NCBI GenBank assembly: GCA_014773175.1
Contig: VXCM01000343.1
Coordinates: forward strand, 1 to 64,000
From: Lucifuga dentata
Taxonomy: Eukaryota > Chordata > Actinopteri > Ophidiiformes > Bythitidae
Direction: 5' to 3'
Length of the DNA: 64,000 nt
Below the pieces are notes generated by a model, which saw nothing but the letters and a program-made list of their open reading frames with translations, did no database searches and had not been told where the DNA came from. The position numbers and the translations under genes are program-made. Positions 28,801-38,589 of the stretch are shown here, one piece after another; positions within the stretch are counted from its first letter, which is position 1; the number at the start of each line of letters is the position of its first letter.

Positions 28801-29595
28801 GCAGCTACCCGCTGGACCCTGATGACTCTGAGGAGGAAGATGACTGCCAGCGCTACCCCCTCTATCATCCCCATCAGCAACTCCGCAGCCACACGTCCCA
28901 GGAGAGCCTGAACTCAGCAGCCTCTGCTCCACAGGTCTTTAATATGACTCACTTTAGCATGTCACATGTAACATGTAAAATCCTCCTAAGCCAAGTTTGG
29001 GCATTTTCATGTCTTAATATGAAATGTTACGTGATTTTCTATGGGGTTACAAATTTTAATGCTCTCCAGACTTATGTAGCCCTTTAGATAGATATATAGA
29101 AGTTTTAGAAATTTAGATAAATAGTAAAATCATAGAAATTTTATTGGATACACTGTACATCTTTATGTATGTTTTCCACTCATAAGAACATACACACACA
29201 CACAGACACACACATTGGGAGTTAAAAGGCCACATGCATATTTTGTAATCCCACTAGTAAAATAAATAACCAGCTTTGCTGAAGTATTTTAAAACAATTT
29301 GTATTGCTGATTTATAAAATGATGGTTTAGTTCTTGTTATTCTTTAAAAGCCTTTTAGGTAACTATTTAGACCAGAATTTTAAAACTGTGATGCAACCGC
29401 ATCCAACACATTAAGGACATGAACTGTATTTCACCTTTTGTTCCAACAATTTCTGTTATGCAGATAAAGTTATACTTTGTCCATTTCAACTTTTGGTACT
29501 AAATCACTTCATTAGTCTCTGTGTGCTTTTTTTCAAAAATCACTTTGTTAGACATACAGGTTGAGAACTACTGATTTATTCCAAATAACCAAAAA

Positions 29596-29627
<32 letters not shown>

Positions 29628-30004
29628 AAATAAACAGATGTGAGGAGCTTGAGTTGGACCTGAGTAGGATATTTATTTGATTTCCAATATTTTTAAGGCT
29701 TTTCCACTTCACTAGGTTACACACTGGAGAATCAGGAGAAGAAATATCCAAGACATAAATTCGACTAGCAGACTTAATTTGTATGACATCGAGTGTAACA
29801 TACGCTGTTGTAAGGAATTTGTTTCATCAGTTTGAATTATTACAGTAAACAATACGCTGAATTTATGAACTTCATCCTGTCCAAACAACTGACTAATGTA
29901 TAATTTGAGCTGTACGGTTAAAATCAAAGAACATGTGTTTAATTGCATTGTTACACGCCTGTTGGTGTGGAGTTGCATTGCTGAAACTCTTACACCCTCC
30001 CCCT

Positions 30005-30067
<63 letters not shown>

Positions 30068-32017
30068 ACCCCATTGGTCTGACAAAGTGAGTGATATAAG
30101 GGAGACAGCTGCTACATCAGAGGCAGCGTAGAGATTACATCAGTGTCTATTTATGTGGTACCATCCAGCTCAGTCCCTGGAAATGATCACAACAACTCTT
30201 ACTGTTACATTCTGTTTATGAGAATCAGCAAAACAAAAAACAGACTGTTTACCATTAGTGTGAGTGATTTTCTTATTGCTATCAGAAATCAATATTCTGC
30301 ATGTGTCCTCCATGTGTCCTCTACTTTAGCTGCATGTGCCCTAGTCTGGGTTGTGTTTTAGCTGATTTGCATGTAGATTTTAATCATTCAGGTATAACTT
30401 TCTTTTGTACTTATTAAAGATAAGCAGGAGGAAAACAGTAGAAGTGAAGAAGTTCTGTGTTGGCAGGATGTCATGGTATTAAAGGATGTTTGTTATCAGT
30501 TCCAGCTGGCCCTTTGTTGATTTAAACCTTCAATATCTCAGGTCACGGCAAGTTTGTCTCACAGCTGAGTAACACTGACGACACGCAAGCAGAATGGTGA
30601 GGAAAACACAGACGTGCCGTGAAAAACAGCCGTGACATTACTGACTGCTGCATCCAAGACTTCTCATCCTGCATGTGGATGTTGCTTTCTGTTGGTTTGA
30701 TGGTGAACTTAAAATCTGTAAAGCTTGCAAGAGACCTTGAAAATCAAGATATATGTGCAGTTGTTGGATTCTATCTGTGAACAAAAATCAAGATAAGAAG
30801 CACAGAATTTGTTCATAACATTGTTGCTGTATTTAATATGATTAGATTTTATAGAAATCACAATGATCTCTTATGTTTGTATAAACAAGCTTGTCTTGCT
30901 TTATTGCTCTGCTACCCCAGTAATGACTGGCTTTAGTATAAGAGGATGTTTTTTTTTTTTTCATCTGAATTCAGCCTGTCAGGCAGCACTTCCTCCTAAG
31001 CTGTGTTTCAAGAAACGTCACCACTTAAGATATTTGTGGTGGAGGTCAGGAAAGGGCCATGGATTGAGGTCAGACCTCGAAATACTGAAAAATTGCATCT
31101 GATCGTTTTTCTAGGAGCCCCTAAAGTCCTAAATAATGGTATTTTATAGCTTATGCCTACAAAATTTTACAAAAAGCTCAGTTTCTTTGCACCAAAAATA
31201 TGTCATATCTGGACTGAATTTGACACTTGTGTTATTGCCGTACATTAATTAATTTTATTTAATATATGCTCAAAGAATGAATAGTGCAGTTATTTTGGCT
31301 TCATCTGATTAATTTGTGAAGTCAAATTTAGATCTACAATGCAGTATAGCAGAACTCAGATGAGGACATGTGAAAGTGCAGCAGATATCAGATATCAATC
31401 AGAAAATAACATGAAGGGCGTCTGCATTTGAAGCAAATTGGTACCAGTTTGTCTTTTGATTTGATCAATGAATAAAATTGATATGGGATACGTCATTTAA
31501 GTGCTGTAATCATGAGGTTTAGAAGTTATTTTAAATCTCCTTTTATCCTAAAATTATTCTGCTAATTTTTCTTCGCTTTATATTTTGTCCTCATCATGTA
31601 AATTTAGACTGTCTCTCTCTTTCTTTTCTCTTTCTCCAGATTACTGAACTGAACCGACGCATGTCAGCCATTGAGACCATCTTGAGCCGCTTAGAGCAGA
31701 AGGTTACATTAACACCTGACCAGGTAGGCTACAACCAAACTAAAATCACCAATCACTGCTATGCCACAGCTACAGCGAGGTGTAATTGATGCTTATCCAT
31801 CAGCTATTTGTAAATGTATAGTCGTTAAAAGTGCAAACCAGTGGTTGTACTTTACAACCTCCATGTGTGAATACATGTAATCCTTCATTAGTCATCAGCT
31901 TTAGCGGACAAAAATAGACCCGTGGTTTTATTTATTCATGTGTATGTTTGTTTATTTGTATATTTATTGAGAGGGTTTATAGTTTTAAGGATTTTCCATT
32001 CTAATAAACAGATATTT

Positions 32018-32067
<50 letters not shown>

Positions 32068-35000
32068 AGTTCATTCCAAAAACAGATCATCCAAGTTTGG
32101 TAATAATAAAGAGGTGCACACTGTTGTTCTTATTCATCTGCCTGATGCCTCATGTGGGTTTGGATCTGGTTTTAATTGGCATATGAAATCTGAAATCTAC
32201 AATAGTATCAGCAAAGAATGAGCCAACCCACAAACACAGCAAACCATAAACAGGCACAGGACTTTGAGCTCAACTGTAATTAGCGGCTATTGGGCTTCAG
32301 ATGAGGGCAACATTTGATAGATCTTTTCCTTTCTTTGCTGAAACACCACAGCTTAAATCAATTTGTGTCTCACACGGTTTTTCAGGACAGTCTACATGCA
32401 ATTCACATCTGTGCTGATATCCATTAGAATTCTTCCATGATCTTCTATGATTGAGCTTCTGTCTTCTAAACCTGCTCTTTCAGAAACATTCAGCCCTACT
32501 ACAGCCCCCTAACATGATTGCTACGCCCTCGCTCTGTCCACTCTGCTAGTGCATTTGCATGTAGGAGTTGCACATTAATTGGCATTTCAAACCAATTAGT
32601 GGGTAATAAATTTGACTATATAACCCTCCAAGTGACTGTGCAATGGTGTTGATTGCGGCTAAAGCACACATGAAAGGAGAAAACATCTTTCAAACATTTC
32701 ATTTATGCTAAGCAGACGCTGTATGATTTAAATAATTGTATTATGTACTGATTCACAATTTCTGAATGGCCAAAATCTGGAATTTCTTTGCTCACTGTAC
32801 AGTTTGATTGACAGGCTACGATGTGGGTGTTCAAATTAAACGACACCTCTGGCTAGTTTTTTCTGGTGTTGATTTTCAATAAAGCTTATTTGATTCAAAA
32901 CTCACTGTCATGTCCATTAGCACATGCAAACACATTCATGAAGCTTTTCAGGTTTTCCAAGAAAGATTTCCAGAACTTTCTGACATGCCAGAAGTCTATC
33001 CAATTGCTTGATCGCTCAAACACAGATCATTTGCAATTATCGGGACTCAAACTGCAGGTCATACAGCAGATGATCAGCTGAAATTTGACCCCACAGAGAA
33101 GTACTCCACAAATGCCAAAACTGTCAGGACGGCTCCGGGACGCTCTTAGTTTTCTTATTGTCTGCTTTTATTTTCACCTTGTCTGTGTGGGGTATGCGGG
33201 TGTGTGCTGAGTCCACGTGTGTTTGTTNCTTTTATTTTCACCTTGTCTGTGTGGGGTATGCGGGTGTGTGCTGAGTCCACGTGTGTTTGTTTACGGGCGT
33301 TCTTAATTAGGGCGTGGTTTCAGTTGTTTGAATTTTCCTCCACCTGTCTTTATGCCTCTCTGCTTCCCGCACTTGTGGTCACCTGCTTCTGCTGGCCTAT
33401 CACCTGTCTGCGTTCCTCCCTGCCTGCTCAGCTGATTCTGATCTGTCAGTTATGTCATTGTATTTAATCGCTTGGGTTTGCATTCCCAGTTTGCCAGACT
33501 GTCATGTTGTCATGTTTCCTGTTACTCGCTCCTGGATTAAGTTTTTGTTTTTTTCTGCCTAAACATTACTGGTGTTTTTCCTAGCTTGTCTAGTGATTTT
33601 TAGTTATTCTACACTTTGATTTTTGTACTTTGTTTCCCCTTGTGGGTGTTTTTATGTTTATTATTAAAGTTGAGAAGGACTATCTGATTCAGCTGTCATG
33701 TCTGCTCCTGAGTCCTCTACCTGCCGCCTGACAAAAACCAGGACTGAGAATCAAATTCATTTCCTTCTTGCTGTGAGGCACTAATCCACCATACTACCAG
33801 GTTTCAATGAAAAAAATAATTTTAAATATCAGTAATGATTCTCACTAGGTTCACATTCAAATAAGTGTCAAGATCCCTAGTGGTTCAATATAAGCTTTCA
33901 CTAATTCTGTTGTTCCGTTTTCTCAGCCACATAATCTCTAATCTTTTGCTGCAGGATAACCAGGATCCACAGGCTCCACAGGCTCCACAGGATCCAGACA
34001 GCACCTCCCCTCCTCCTCAATGGGAGGAAGTTGACCTGGAAGAGCAGCAACTGCGACAGAAGCTCAGTAAGATGACGGACAATATTAGCGATTACAGCCT
34101 GAGCTCTGATGAGGATGAATCCAAGAGACCACAGGCAGAGGAAGATGCCAACCCAGCCAAACCTCCTACCAGACCCACATCCACAGCAAGCGTCTCAGTC
34201 CCCACAGCTGAGGAGAGGCAGAAAGAGCAGCAGGTACCTGGCAGAATATGATATCATTAAAGGAAAGTTACATTATTTGCCCAAATGGGGTTTTCTGATT
34301 GGACCCACTTAAACAAATATACATACTTGGATTAACACTTTGCCAATATGCCAGCATGTCTCTCAGAAACATATACTGCACATCTGGTTTGCTGCACATT
34401 CTGTACTGTAAAAACTGACCTGGCTCATGAAAGGCTGCATACAACTTCTGCTGGACTCCAGTCCAAGCACACATTCATAAATCAAGCCACTGAGCCTTAT
34501 CGTTTATGTTTCCCTTGCAACAATCTCTCCCAAATTTTTGAAGCAGAGACTAGACTAGAAAAATAACTCCTTAGTTGCTTGAACTATTTTCGCTGGCATT
34601 CTGTACAATGAAAGCAGCAAATCTACAGCGCTCCGGTGTGAAGTTATGTAGTTTACGTCACTTTATAGCCAGCTTGTTAAAACAGCATGCGCATTTTTTC
34701 CAAAAACTGTAAGAAGCTTAAGTCTGAAACAATGATATATTACAGCTGTGTTATGACACTGGTGTTTAGCAGGAACGTGACCTGTCTTGTCAAAGGCAAA
34801 GGTCAACCAGGTCGAGTTTCTGCCTATTCTCAAAGCCATTGAATTTATTAGTTGTAGTCTATGAATGGTAACTTGTGGCTACAGGATGTGGAATTTGAAG
34901 AATAGTGGTTCGAGCTGTTAAAACTCATGAGAGGACTTACATTTATGAACGTGTGGATCCAAAACTCTATATGGGAGAAGAAGCCAGTTATAAATTCCAA

Positions 35001-38000
35001 TAGCTGTGCATATGAGTTTATAATTTATAATAGGTCAATAAAAAGTGCCGTTTCTGAGCTGCATTTTAAGGTGAATGTACCAATGAGATGAGGTCAGATG
35101 GAGGTTAATCAGTTGTTCCACCATCTTTATATTCCAGCAGGAGAGGAACCAGCATCCCTGGTTTGGTATTGGCTGGGGTCCTTCCCCCCCTCCTCTCTCT
35201 CTGTTTCCTCATGTTTTCCGTCAGTGATTTATCCAGTTATGGCACAATACCAAGAAATGATACCAAAATGCTTCATGTCATGGCCATGTTTACCTCCACT
35301 TTGTCCATTATTTTCACATATAAGAATATCTTGAAATGTATTATGAATTACTAAAAGCAAATGTTCGATCAACTTTGAATGTGAAAACAAAATTAACGAA
35401 AACTTTTAAAAAATATATTTTTCTCATAGACGAGCCATTCATCAGAGAGTCACATCCTGGATGAGGAATCAAACTCCAGCTTCAGAGGCTCAACAGCCTT
35501 ACTGAATGAGCTGGAAGACAAGGTAGCGCAAGCAGCTGCCGATGTCCAGAACACCCAGAGTCAGGTAATGAGATCACATCAGTAGAATCCATCCTGTGAC
35601 ACAAACAGACTTTATTTATCTTGCACTTGTGTTTTATATCTAAGGTCTCTTACATAGAGGACAGGATTGCTGCACTGAAGTCTGCTGGCATGCCGGTGGA
35701 TAAAAGCAGGAAGAGGGTAAAGTCATTTAATTGCAGTCATTACAGTTTTATTTTAAAGTATAATTTTTCTTTGCTATTATCAGTAATATTAATGAACTGT
35801 ACTTAAACTGGAGGTTGCCTGTTGATGCAGAACTATAGAGGTAATTGTAATTATAACAAAAATAGACCGTTTAAAAGCTAGCTATTGAGTTTGTTGCAAA
35901 ATTATATATAAGTTTCCAATAAAGCAAAATATATGTTTCAAAAAAGGTGTTTTCTGATTTCCTGGTTCAGTATGTGGTGATCTAATACAAATGTACTGTG
36001 TTAACAAATTTAACAAAGCAGACGTACAGCTCTGTATATTTGTTTTTATTATTATATAAATTTAGAAAACATATTTTATATGGTATCATTCTGCATAAAA
36101 TCAGACAAGTGCATATTGGAGTTATTTTTGGAGGCAGATTTTCTCTGATGACAGAAATAATCTTATTGGTTGGCTTGAAACTTGGCTTGTAGATTGTGGA
36201 TATGGCTTCTGGTTCTTTGACTCCACCCTCTCAGGTTTAAATTCACCAGTTTGACTCTTTCTGTCTCCTATTAGCAGCTCTGCCTCTAAGAAATGTTTTT
36301 AAGCTCCAGTCTGACAAACATACTGACAGTCGATAAATCATTTTCACTTTTTTCTTTTTTGTCTTCCTGTTTTTCTCCCACTTTGGTATTTTTTTAGTCT
36401 GCAATCCCGATCCAGTCAAGAAGACTCTCCCAGAACTTTCCCACAAGTAAGAACCGACACTGCTGCCTGAACTCCGTCTCGAGGGTCTCAACTAAGTCAA
36501 CATCTTAAACTTGTTACCCTCTGCAAACATGATGATCTAGTCTGAGCTTGGCTCAGTCAATTGAAAACTCCTCTTGTAGTGTGGCTTTCATTTTCCCTGC
36601 AGGATATCAGACGTGATGTTGAAATTCTCAACTTGCAGAATTCCCACTAGTCATATAAATGGTAGAACCTTGTTTGCATTTTATATCATTTTGAGGCAGA
36701 ATGGTAAACAAAATATACATATTCTATAAATTAGATTCAGCAAGTTCTGCACTTAAATTAGAAATCCTATATACTAGGGGTCAGTAAATAATGGATCATT
36801 GGCCAAATACGGCCCATGATCAAAATAATTTGGCTCCCTGGCAACATCTAAAATGTTTTTTTTTTTTTTTAAAGATTCATCAAAATTAGATTTGCATACA
36901 GAGTTTGACACAAAAAGGGCTGTCAGGAACAAGCAAACCTAATTGTTGAGCTCTTCTCTATGCTTTATATTACTCTTGACTATTTTCAAACGCATGCTTA
37001 CACCCATCACAATAAACATCAAGTCTGTTCTCTTTTTATTTTTTATTTTTTATTTTTTTTGACAAAATTCCATAACCATTGGATGGTAATGCCGTTTTAA
37101 GTATGGATTAATGTCAGGACAGCATTACCTTGTAATTGTAATGGAACTTTGTAAAAAATAAAATGCTGATTAACACATCTTAATTATTTAAAAATATGCT
37201 AATTGCTGCTAATTTCCTTATCGATTTGAAGGATGTAACAGAAAACAACCTGATTCGCAAAATGATTAGCAATAACCTGAAGTATACTTAATTTGAAGTA
37301 AATGGAGCGAAACTTGCTTGTTGGACTAGAATGTTCGGTTGAGTCGCTGCAGGAATTACAGTCAGACTTTACAGAATGTTGCAGAAATGGAACCTATAGA
37401 ATGCAGATGTACAGTGTAGATATTGTATGTTTCCAGACCAGGTGGACAGATTTGTGAGGAACTCCCTCTACAGGGGCTCCCTGACCCAGAGGAACCCAGT
37501 GGCCAAACCCAAGACCAGGGCAGTCTGCGCGGTATGAGCACGGTGCTGGGTGCAGTGAAGAGTTTAACTCCACCATCATACAGCTACCATTTGAAAAAGC
37601 ATCAAAGAATCTGAAAAAAAAAAATTATTTATAGCACAAATGAAACCAAATGAAGGGAAATAACTTTAGTCTGTGGTCCAGCATATGATACGTTCTTTCC
37701 AAATGGTTGTATTGTTGGAAATGAACTCTTCACTTACCGGTAAGACTGAGCTTGGACTTATTTTACTGGTGGATTGTCTAGTGATTTGTTTCCTGTGGTG
37801 ATTTGAAATTCTTTTTGGATTTGTGTGTAATTTAGGAACATATATAATAGGTTTTGTGTCATCCGGTCATACCTGGTGGTGGGGGGCACTCATGGCTTTG
37901 ACTCATTGCATGCCTTCATAGATTCCTGTTTGACTCTTTGTGTCTCTGTTGCTTCATCTGTCTTTCTTCATTAATCCAATCAGTGCATGAAGCGATTGAT

Positions 38001-38092
38001 CATTTAATTATGAATCCAAGGACCAATCCGTATATTTCTGTGTCCGCCTGTCTTCCTCCCTGCAGAAACCAGTGATGTCTCAGGGCTCATGA
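8367..38092 (+). CDS. mlph: Melanophilin (Slac2-a), complete 15-exon coding region
   Basis: Effector that ties Rab27a-GTP on melanosomes to the myosin Va tail and to actin, so that pigment granules move on actin filaments. CDS: 8367-8476, 19414-19635, 20225-20361, 23337-23378, 25899-25951, 27787-27879, 28254-28434, 28650-28934 (minus a 67-base artefact), 31640-31723, 33955-34233, 35430-35564, 35645-35716, 36398-36446, 37437-37531, 38066-38092. All junctions are GT-AG and in phase, giving 598 aa (human about 600). Residues 1-156 form the Rab-binding domain with a zinc finger of four CxxC pairs (C64/67, 81/84, 89/92, 104/107). [10 protein letters not shown] motif near 195-210 matches the myosin Va globular-tail-binding motif, a coiled coil lies at 353-380, and the C-terminus ends [13 protein letters not shown] is the closest alternative, but the zinc-finger and C-terminal sequences and the synteny favour MLPH. 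Confidence 0.95.
11269..11323. repeat. (CT)n microsatellite
   Basis: About 55 bases of nearly pure CT repeat with one TT interruption. The short minus-strand frame across it is composed of RE repeats and is not a gene. Confidence 0.95.
12193..12742. mobile_element. Harbinger-type MITE with TTA target duplication
   Basis: Left end GGCCGGTTTCACATGTTAAG and right end, reverse complemented, GGCCTGTTTCACATGCTAAG. The two match at about 27 of the first 32 bases and similarity continues inward. Both sides are flanked by TTA (12190-12192 and 12743-12745), the 3-bp duplication typical of PIF/Harbinger. It is 550 bp long with no transposase frame. Family assignment rests on end sequence and duplication length only. 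Confidence 0.75.
14306..15014. mobile_element. TTAA-flanked MITE family, copy 2 (with assembly duplication)
   Basis: Starts TTAAAGGACCATACCACCC and ends ...GATATGGTCCTTTAA. The first 67 bases appear twice, at 14305-14371 and 14373-14439, separated by a single undetermined base. This is most likely an unmerged contig overlap rather than biology. Corrected length is about 640 bp, including a poly-T tract that contains another n at 14587. Confidence 0.8.
16705..17147. mobile_element. TTAA-flanked MITE family, copy 3 (left end eroded)
   Basis: The right end is clear (GGGCTCAAACATGCAAATTC...CAGTATGGTCCTTTAA). The left end is recognisable only through 'gagtcctataaatactacctgcatac', which mirrors the subterminal right sequence. 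Interior blocks about the resized ATTTCCTGGTGGAGA motif match other copies. Confidence 0.6.
17914..17950. repeat. (CT)n microsatellite
   Basis: Pure CT dinucleotide run of about 37 bases in mlph intron 1. Confidence 0.95.
18043..18177. repeat. 67-bp duplicated block around a single n (assembly artefact)
   Basis: Bases 18043-18109 are repeated exactly at 18111-18177 with one undetermined base between. This is the same pattern as at 14372, 28731, 33228 and 44435. It reads as two contig ends that overlap but were joined with a one-base gap. Confidence 0.8.
18400..19322 (+). mobile_element. L2-type LINE 3' end with (TTA)n tail
   Basis: The frame at 18427-18795 encodes the end of a reverse transcriptase: [11 protein letters not shown], then a block [14 protein letters not shown], then [15 protein letters not shown]. 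This is characteristic of L2/Maui LINEs of fish. After 18750 the frame is broken, but shifted frames still read LHWLPV-like and [13 protein letters not shown] segments. The element ends in TATAAATAAAG(TTA)n at about 19283-19321, the usual L2 tail. It is 5'-truncated and inactive, and its tail ends about 90 bases before mlph coding exon 2. Confidence 0.85.
19283..19321. repeat. (TTA)n microsatellite, tail of the L2 LINE
   Basis: Thirteen TTA units directly after the ATAAATAAAG motif of the LINE 3' end. The run of N residues predicted on the minus strand comes from this repeat. Confidence 0.9.
19414..19635 (+). CDS. mlph: mlph coding exon 2 (zinc finger)
   Basis: Acceptor ttttttag|GGAGCTG, donor GCCAG|GTGGGA. 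Encodes residues 37-110 with the FYVE-type zinc finger of the Slac2/Slp family. The Cys pairs are CIRC, CLDC, CKSC and CDPC, with LVNSKRQC between the first two. It is the most conserved exon of the gene and is open throughout. Confidence 0.95.
20225..20361 (+). CDS. mlph: mlph coding exon 3 (SHD2 helix)
   Basis: Encodes residues 111-156, including [20 protein letters not shown]. The LEWY segment corresponds to the Rab27-contacting SLEWYY of mammalian melanophilin, and [11 protein letters not shown] is nearly invariant in the family. Donor AGAG|GTGAGA. Translation beyond 20361 is intron read-through. Confidence 0.95.
22641..22676. repeat. (AG)n microsatellite
   Basis: About 18 AG units in mlph intron 3. 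Confidence 0.95.
23094..23117. repeat. (CTG)n trinucleotide repeat
   Basis: Eight near-perfect CTG units within intron 3. The overlapping poly-Leu, poly-Ala and poly-Ser frames are products of this repeat, not genes. Confidence 0.85.
23337..23378 (+). CDS. mlph: mlph coding exon 4 (42 bp micro-exon)
   Basis: Acceptor tttgccag|ATCCCC, donor CACA|GTAAGT. It joins with the single base of exon 3 to encode [14 protein letters not shown]. Both boundaries are in phase 1, so skipping it would keep the reading frame. It is small and low in similarity, so the call rests on splice sites and phase. Confidence 0.75.
24862..25423. mobile_element. TTAA-flanked MITE family, copy 4
   Basis: Both ends intact: TTAAAGGACCATACTGGCC and, inverted, GGCCAGTATGGTCTTTTAA. 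It is 562 bp, with interior blocks shared with the other copies (TTGGTTTCAGTTCATTC, CCACCAGGGAATA). It lies in mlph intron 4 and has no transposase. Confidence 0.85.
25827..25883. repeat. (CT)n microsatellite forming the polypyrimidine tract of mlph exon 5
   Basis: Roughly 28 CT units that end 15 bases before the exon 5 acceptor. Its length could vary between individuals and it is part of the splice signal. Confidence 0.9.
25899..25951 (+). CDS. mlph: mlph coding exon 5 (53 bp, NAGNAG acceptor)
   Basis: Acceptor cttagcag|ATGGAT. An alternative AG three bases upstream (25896) would add one residue. Encodes [17 protein letters not shown] and leaves phase 0 at GGA|GTAAAA. The donor is weak. Assignment rests on phase continuity between exons 4 and 6 and on the acidic, polar composition typical of the linker. 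Confidence 0.65.
27061..27122. repeat. (ATT)n/(AGT)n trinucleotide repeat
   Basis: Compound repeat of ATT units passing into ATTAGT and then AGT units, about 62 bases. Confidence 0.9.
27206..27540. mobile_element. Tc1/mariner-type MITE, 335 bp
   Basis: Terminal inverted repeats of 26 perfect bases beginning CACTACAGGCCAGAAG, flanked on both sides by TA (27204-27205 and 27541-27542), the Tc1/mariner target. There is no transposase frame, so this is an internally deleted, non-autonomous copy. The ends resemble those of widespread fish Tc1 elements. Confidence 0.88.
27787..27879 (+). CDS. mlph: mlph coding exon 6 (myosin Va tail-binding motif)
   Basis: Phase 0 at both ends, 31 codons, [19 protein letters not shown] and following residues. 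The pattern basic-RL(T/S)V-x-x-FDF-x-x-DSD matches the myosin Va globular-tail-binding motif of mammalian melanophilin. Acceptor ttccaaag|ATG, donor CAG|GTAGAG. Confidence 0.9.
28254..28434 (+). CDS. mlph: mlph coding exon 7
   Basis: Acceptor ccctctcag|CCGAGT, donor AATG|GTAAAG. Encodes residues about 220-280, a charged segment with [20 protein letters not shown]. The linker is poorly conserved between fish and mammals, so identity rests on position, phase and its open frame. No catalytic motifs are expected. Confidence 0.85.
28650..28934 (+). CDS. mlph: mlph coding exon 8, containing a 67-base assembly duplication
   Basis: Acceptor tactcag|ACAACG, donor CCACAG|GTCTTT. Bases 28665-28730 recur exactly at 28732-28797 around a single n (28731). 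Read as given, the frame breaks at the n. With one copy and the n removed the exon is 218 bases, in phase with its neighbours, and encodes a Ser/Gly-rich stretch followed by [10 protein letters not shown] and [10 protein letters not shown]. Automated annotation would probably call a false frameshift or intron here. Confidence 0.88.
29591..29634. repeat. (AAAT)n microsatellite
   Basis: About ten AAAT units, one interrupted. Confidence 0.9.
30006..30065. repeat. (CA)n microsatellite
   Basis: About 29 uninterrupted CA units. The poly-Cys/Val and Thr/His frames on the two strands derive from it. Confidence 0.95.
31640..31723 (+). CDS. mlph: mlph coding exon 9 (coiled coil)
   Basis: 28 codons in phase 0, acceptor ctttctccag|ATTACT, donor GACCAG|GTAGGC. 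Encodes [20 protein letters not shown], an amphipathic coiled-coil helix matching the ELNKHISAVE region of human MLPH. Confidence 0.92.
32021..32066. repeat. (CT)n microsatellite
   Basis: About 23 pure CT units. Confidence 0.95.
33122..33733 (+). mobile_element. Solo LTR with AAAAC target duplication
   Basis: Starts TGTCAGGACGGC and ends GCCGCCTGACA, giving TG...CA termini with short inverted repeats. It is flanked by the perfect 5-bp duplication AAAAC (33117-33121 and 33734-33738). An ATTATTAAAG poly-A-like motif sits about 75 bases from the 3' end, fitting plus-strand orientation. No internal retroviral or Gypsy genes are present. It includes a duplicated 63-bp block around n at 33228 (33165-33227 and 33229-33291), so true length is about 548 bp. 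Whether the parent was an endogenous retrovirus or a Gypsy-type element cannot be told from the LTR alone. Confidence 0.8.
33955..34233 (+). CDS. mlph: mlph coding exon 10 (acidic region)
   Basis: 93 codons in phase 0. It begins with a Gln/Pro-rich repeat (QAPQAPQDP), then [20 protein letters not shown] and [10 protein letters not shown], matching human [23 protein letters not shown]. This region precedes or overlaps the myosin Va exon-F-binding segment. Acceptor tgctgcag|GAT, donor CAG|GTACCT. It is the largest coding exon of the gene. Confidence 0.93.
35430..35564 (+). CDS. mlph: mlph coding exon 11
   Basis: 45 codons, phase 0, acceptor tctcatag|ACGAGC, donor AGTCAG|GTAATG. Encodes [20 protein letters not shown], matching the LSELEDRVAVTASEVQQAE helix of human MLPH (coiled coil). 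Confidence 0.93.
35645..35716 (+). CDS. mlph: mlph coding exon 12
   Basis: 24 codons, phase 0. Encodes [20 protein letters not shown], matching human VSDIESRIAALRAAGL. It is separated from exon 11 by only 80 bases. The basic tail SRKRR lies in the actin-binding half of the protein. Confidence 0.94.
35717..37436 (+). other. mlph introns 12 and 13 around a small exon
   Basis: AT-rich introns. Near 36778-36850 there is 'ggggtcagtaaataatggatcattggcc...ggccc', which resembles a decayed hAT-type repeat end. Poly-T tracts occur at 36858 and 37050. Only the 36398-36446 exon is coding. Confidence 0.5.
36398..36446 (+). CDS. mlph: mlph coding exon 13 (49 bp)
   Basis: Acceptor tatttttttag|TCTGCA, donor CACAA|GTAAGA. 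Encodes [16 protein letters not shown] and leaves phase 1. The basic/serine composition fits the C-terminal actin-binding region. Supported mainly by phase and splice sites. Confidence 0.82.
37437..37531 (+). CDS. mlph: mlph coding exon 14
   Basis: Acceptor gtttccag|ACCAGG. In frame it encodes [20 protein letters not shown], matching the strongly conserved [16 protein letters not shown] of human MLPH. Donor GCG|GTATGA. The longer open frame visible here is in a different, non-coding phase. Confidence 0.93.
37532..38065 (+). other. mlph intron 14
   Basis: 534-bp intron with no distinguishing features. Confidence 0.8.
38066..38092 (+). CDS. mlph: mlph coding exon 15 (last coding exon)
   Basis: Acceptor ccctgcag|AAACCA. 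Encodes KPVMSQGS then TGA, aligning with the KPVVAHQS end of human MLPH. The remainder of the exon is 3' UTR. Confidence 0.92.
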   Translation, partial: KPVMSQGS

Positions 38093-38589
38093 AGAGGAGG
38101 CTGAGCATTATGTGAAGGAAGATGTTACTTCCTTGTTGTGACCTATGATATTACATCATCTCAGTAAATGGAGATATGCTGTATTTTAATGTAGTTTTCC
38201 TGACATGCATGGACCACATCTAGTTAGTTTCCACTTTTTCTAGTTTGGGTCTGAAATTATGTCGCTATTATGATGTTATTTTATTGGTCTAAACCCAAAC
38301 TATATCCATGTTATATGAGCTACTGATTATATGTGATACTTTGCTTAACTTTTATCTTAAGGCACGTAACAGAAGTTTGGTATTCATGAAGGCACCCTGA
38401 AATCTTGTTTTTGTTTTTATTACAATGTGAGCAAAAAAAAAAAAAAAAAAAAGTTAGCTTTAATTAACATATTAAATTTAGTACTTGAAAGGCTTTCCTA
38501 AGGAGGTTATATTTTCAAATTTTGTATATAGGTGGGACTTGGGTCAAGGATCATAAATGTCACCATCATAAATGCAACTACCACCAAGT

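Larger units (their letters stand above)
28935..31639 (+). other. mlph intron 8
   Basis: About 2.7 kb, AT-rich, with AAAT and CA microsatellites. 'ggttgagaactactg' near 29560 resembles the end of a common hAT-like repeat but has no visible partner. No exon is seen. Confidence 0.6.
31724..33954 (+). other. mlph intron 9
   Basis: Contains a CT microsatellite and a solo LTR (33122-33733). No coding exon is recognised. Confidence 0.6.

Noticed and set aside
37423..37614. Plus-strand 63-aa frame over mlph exon 14
   Set aside because: Wrong phase. The conserved [10 protein letters not shown] sequence is read in another frame from 37437.
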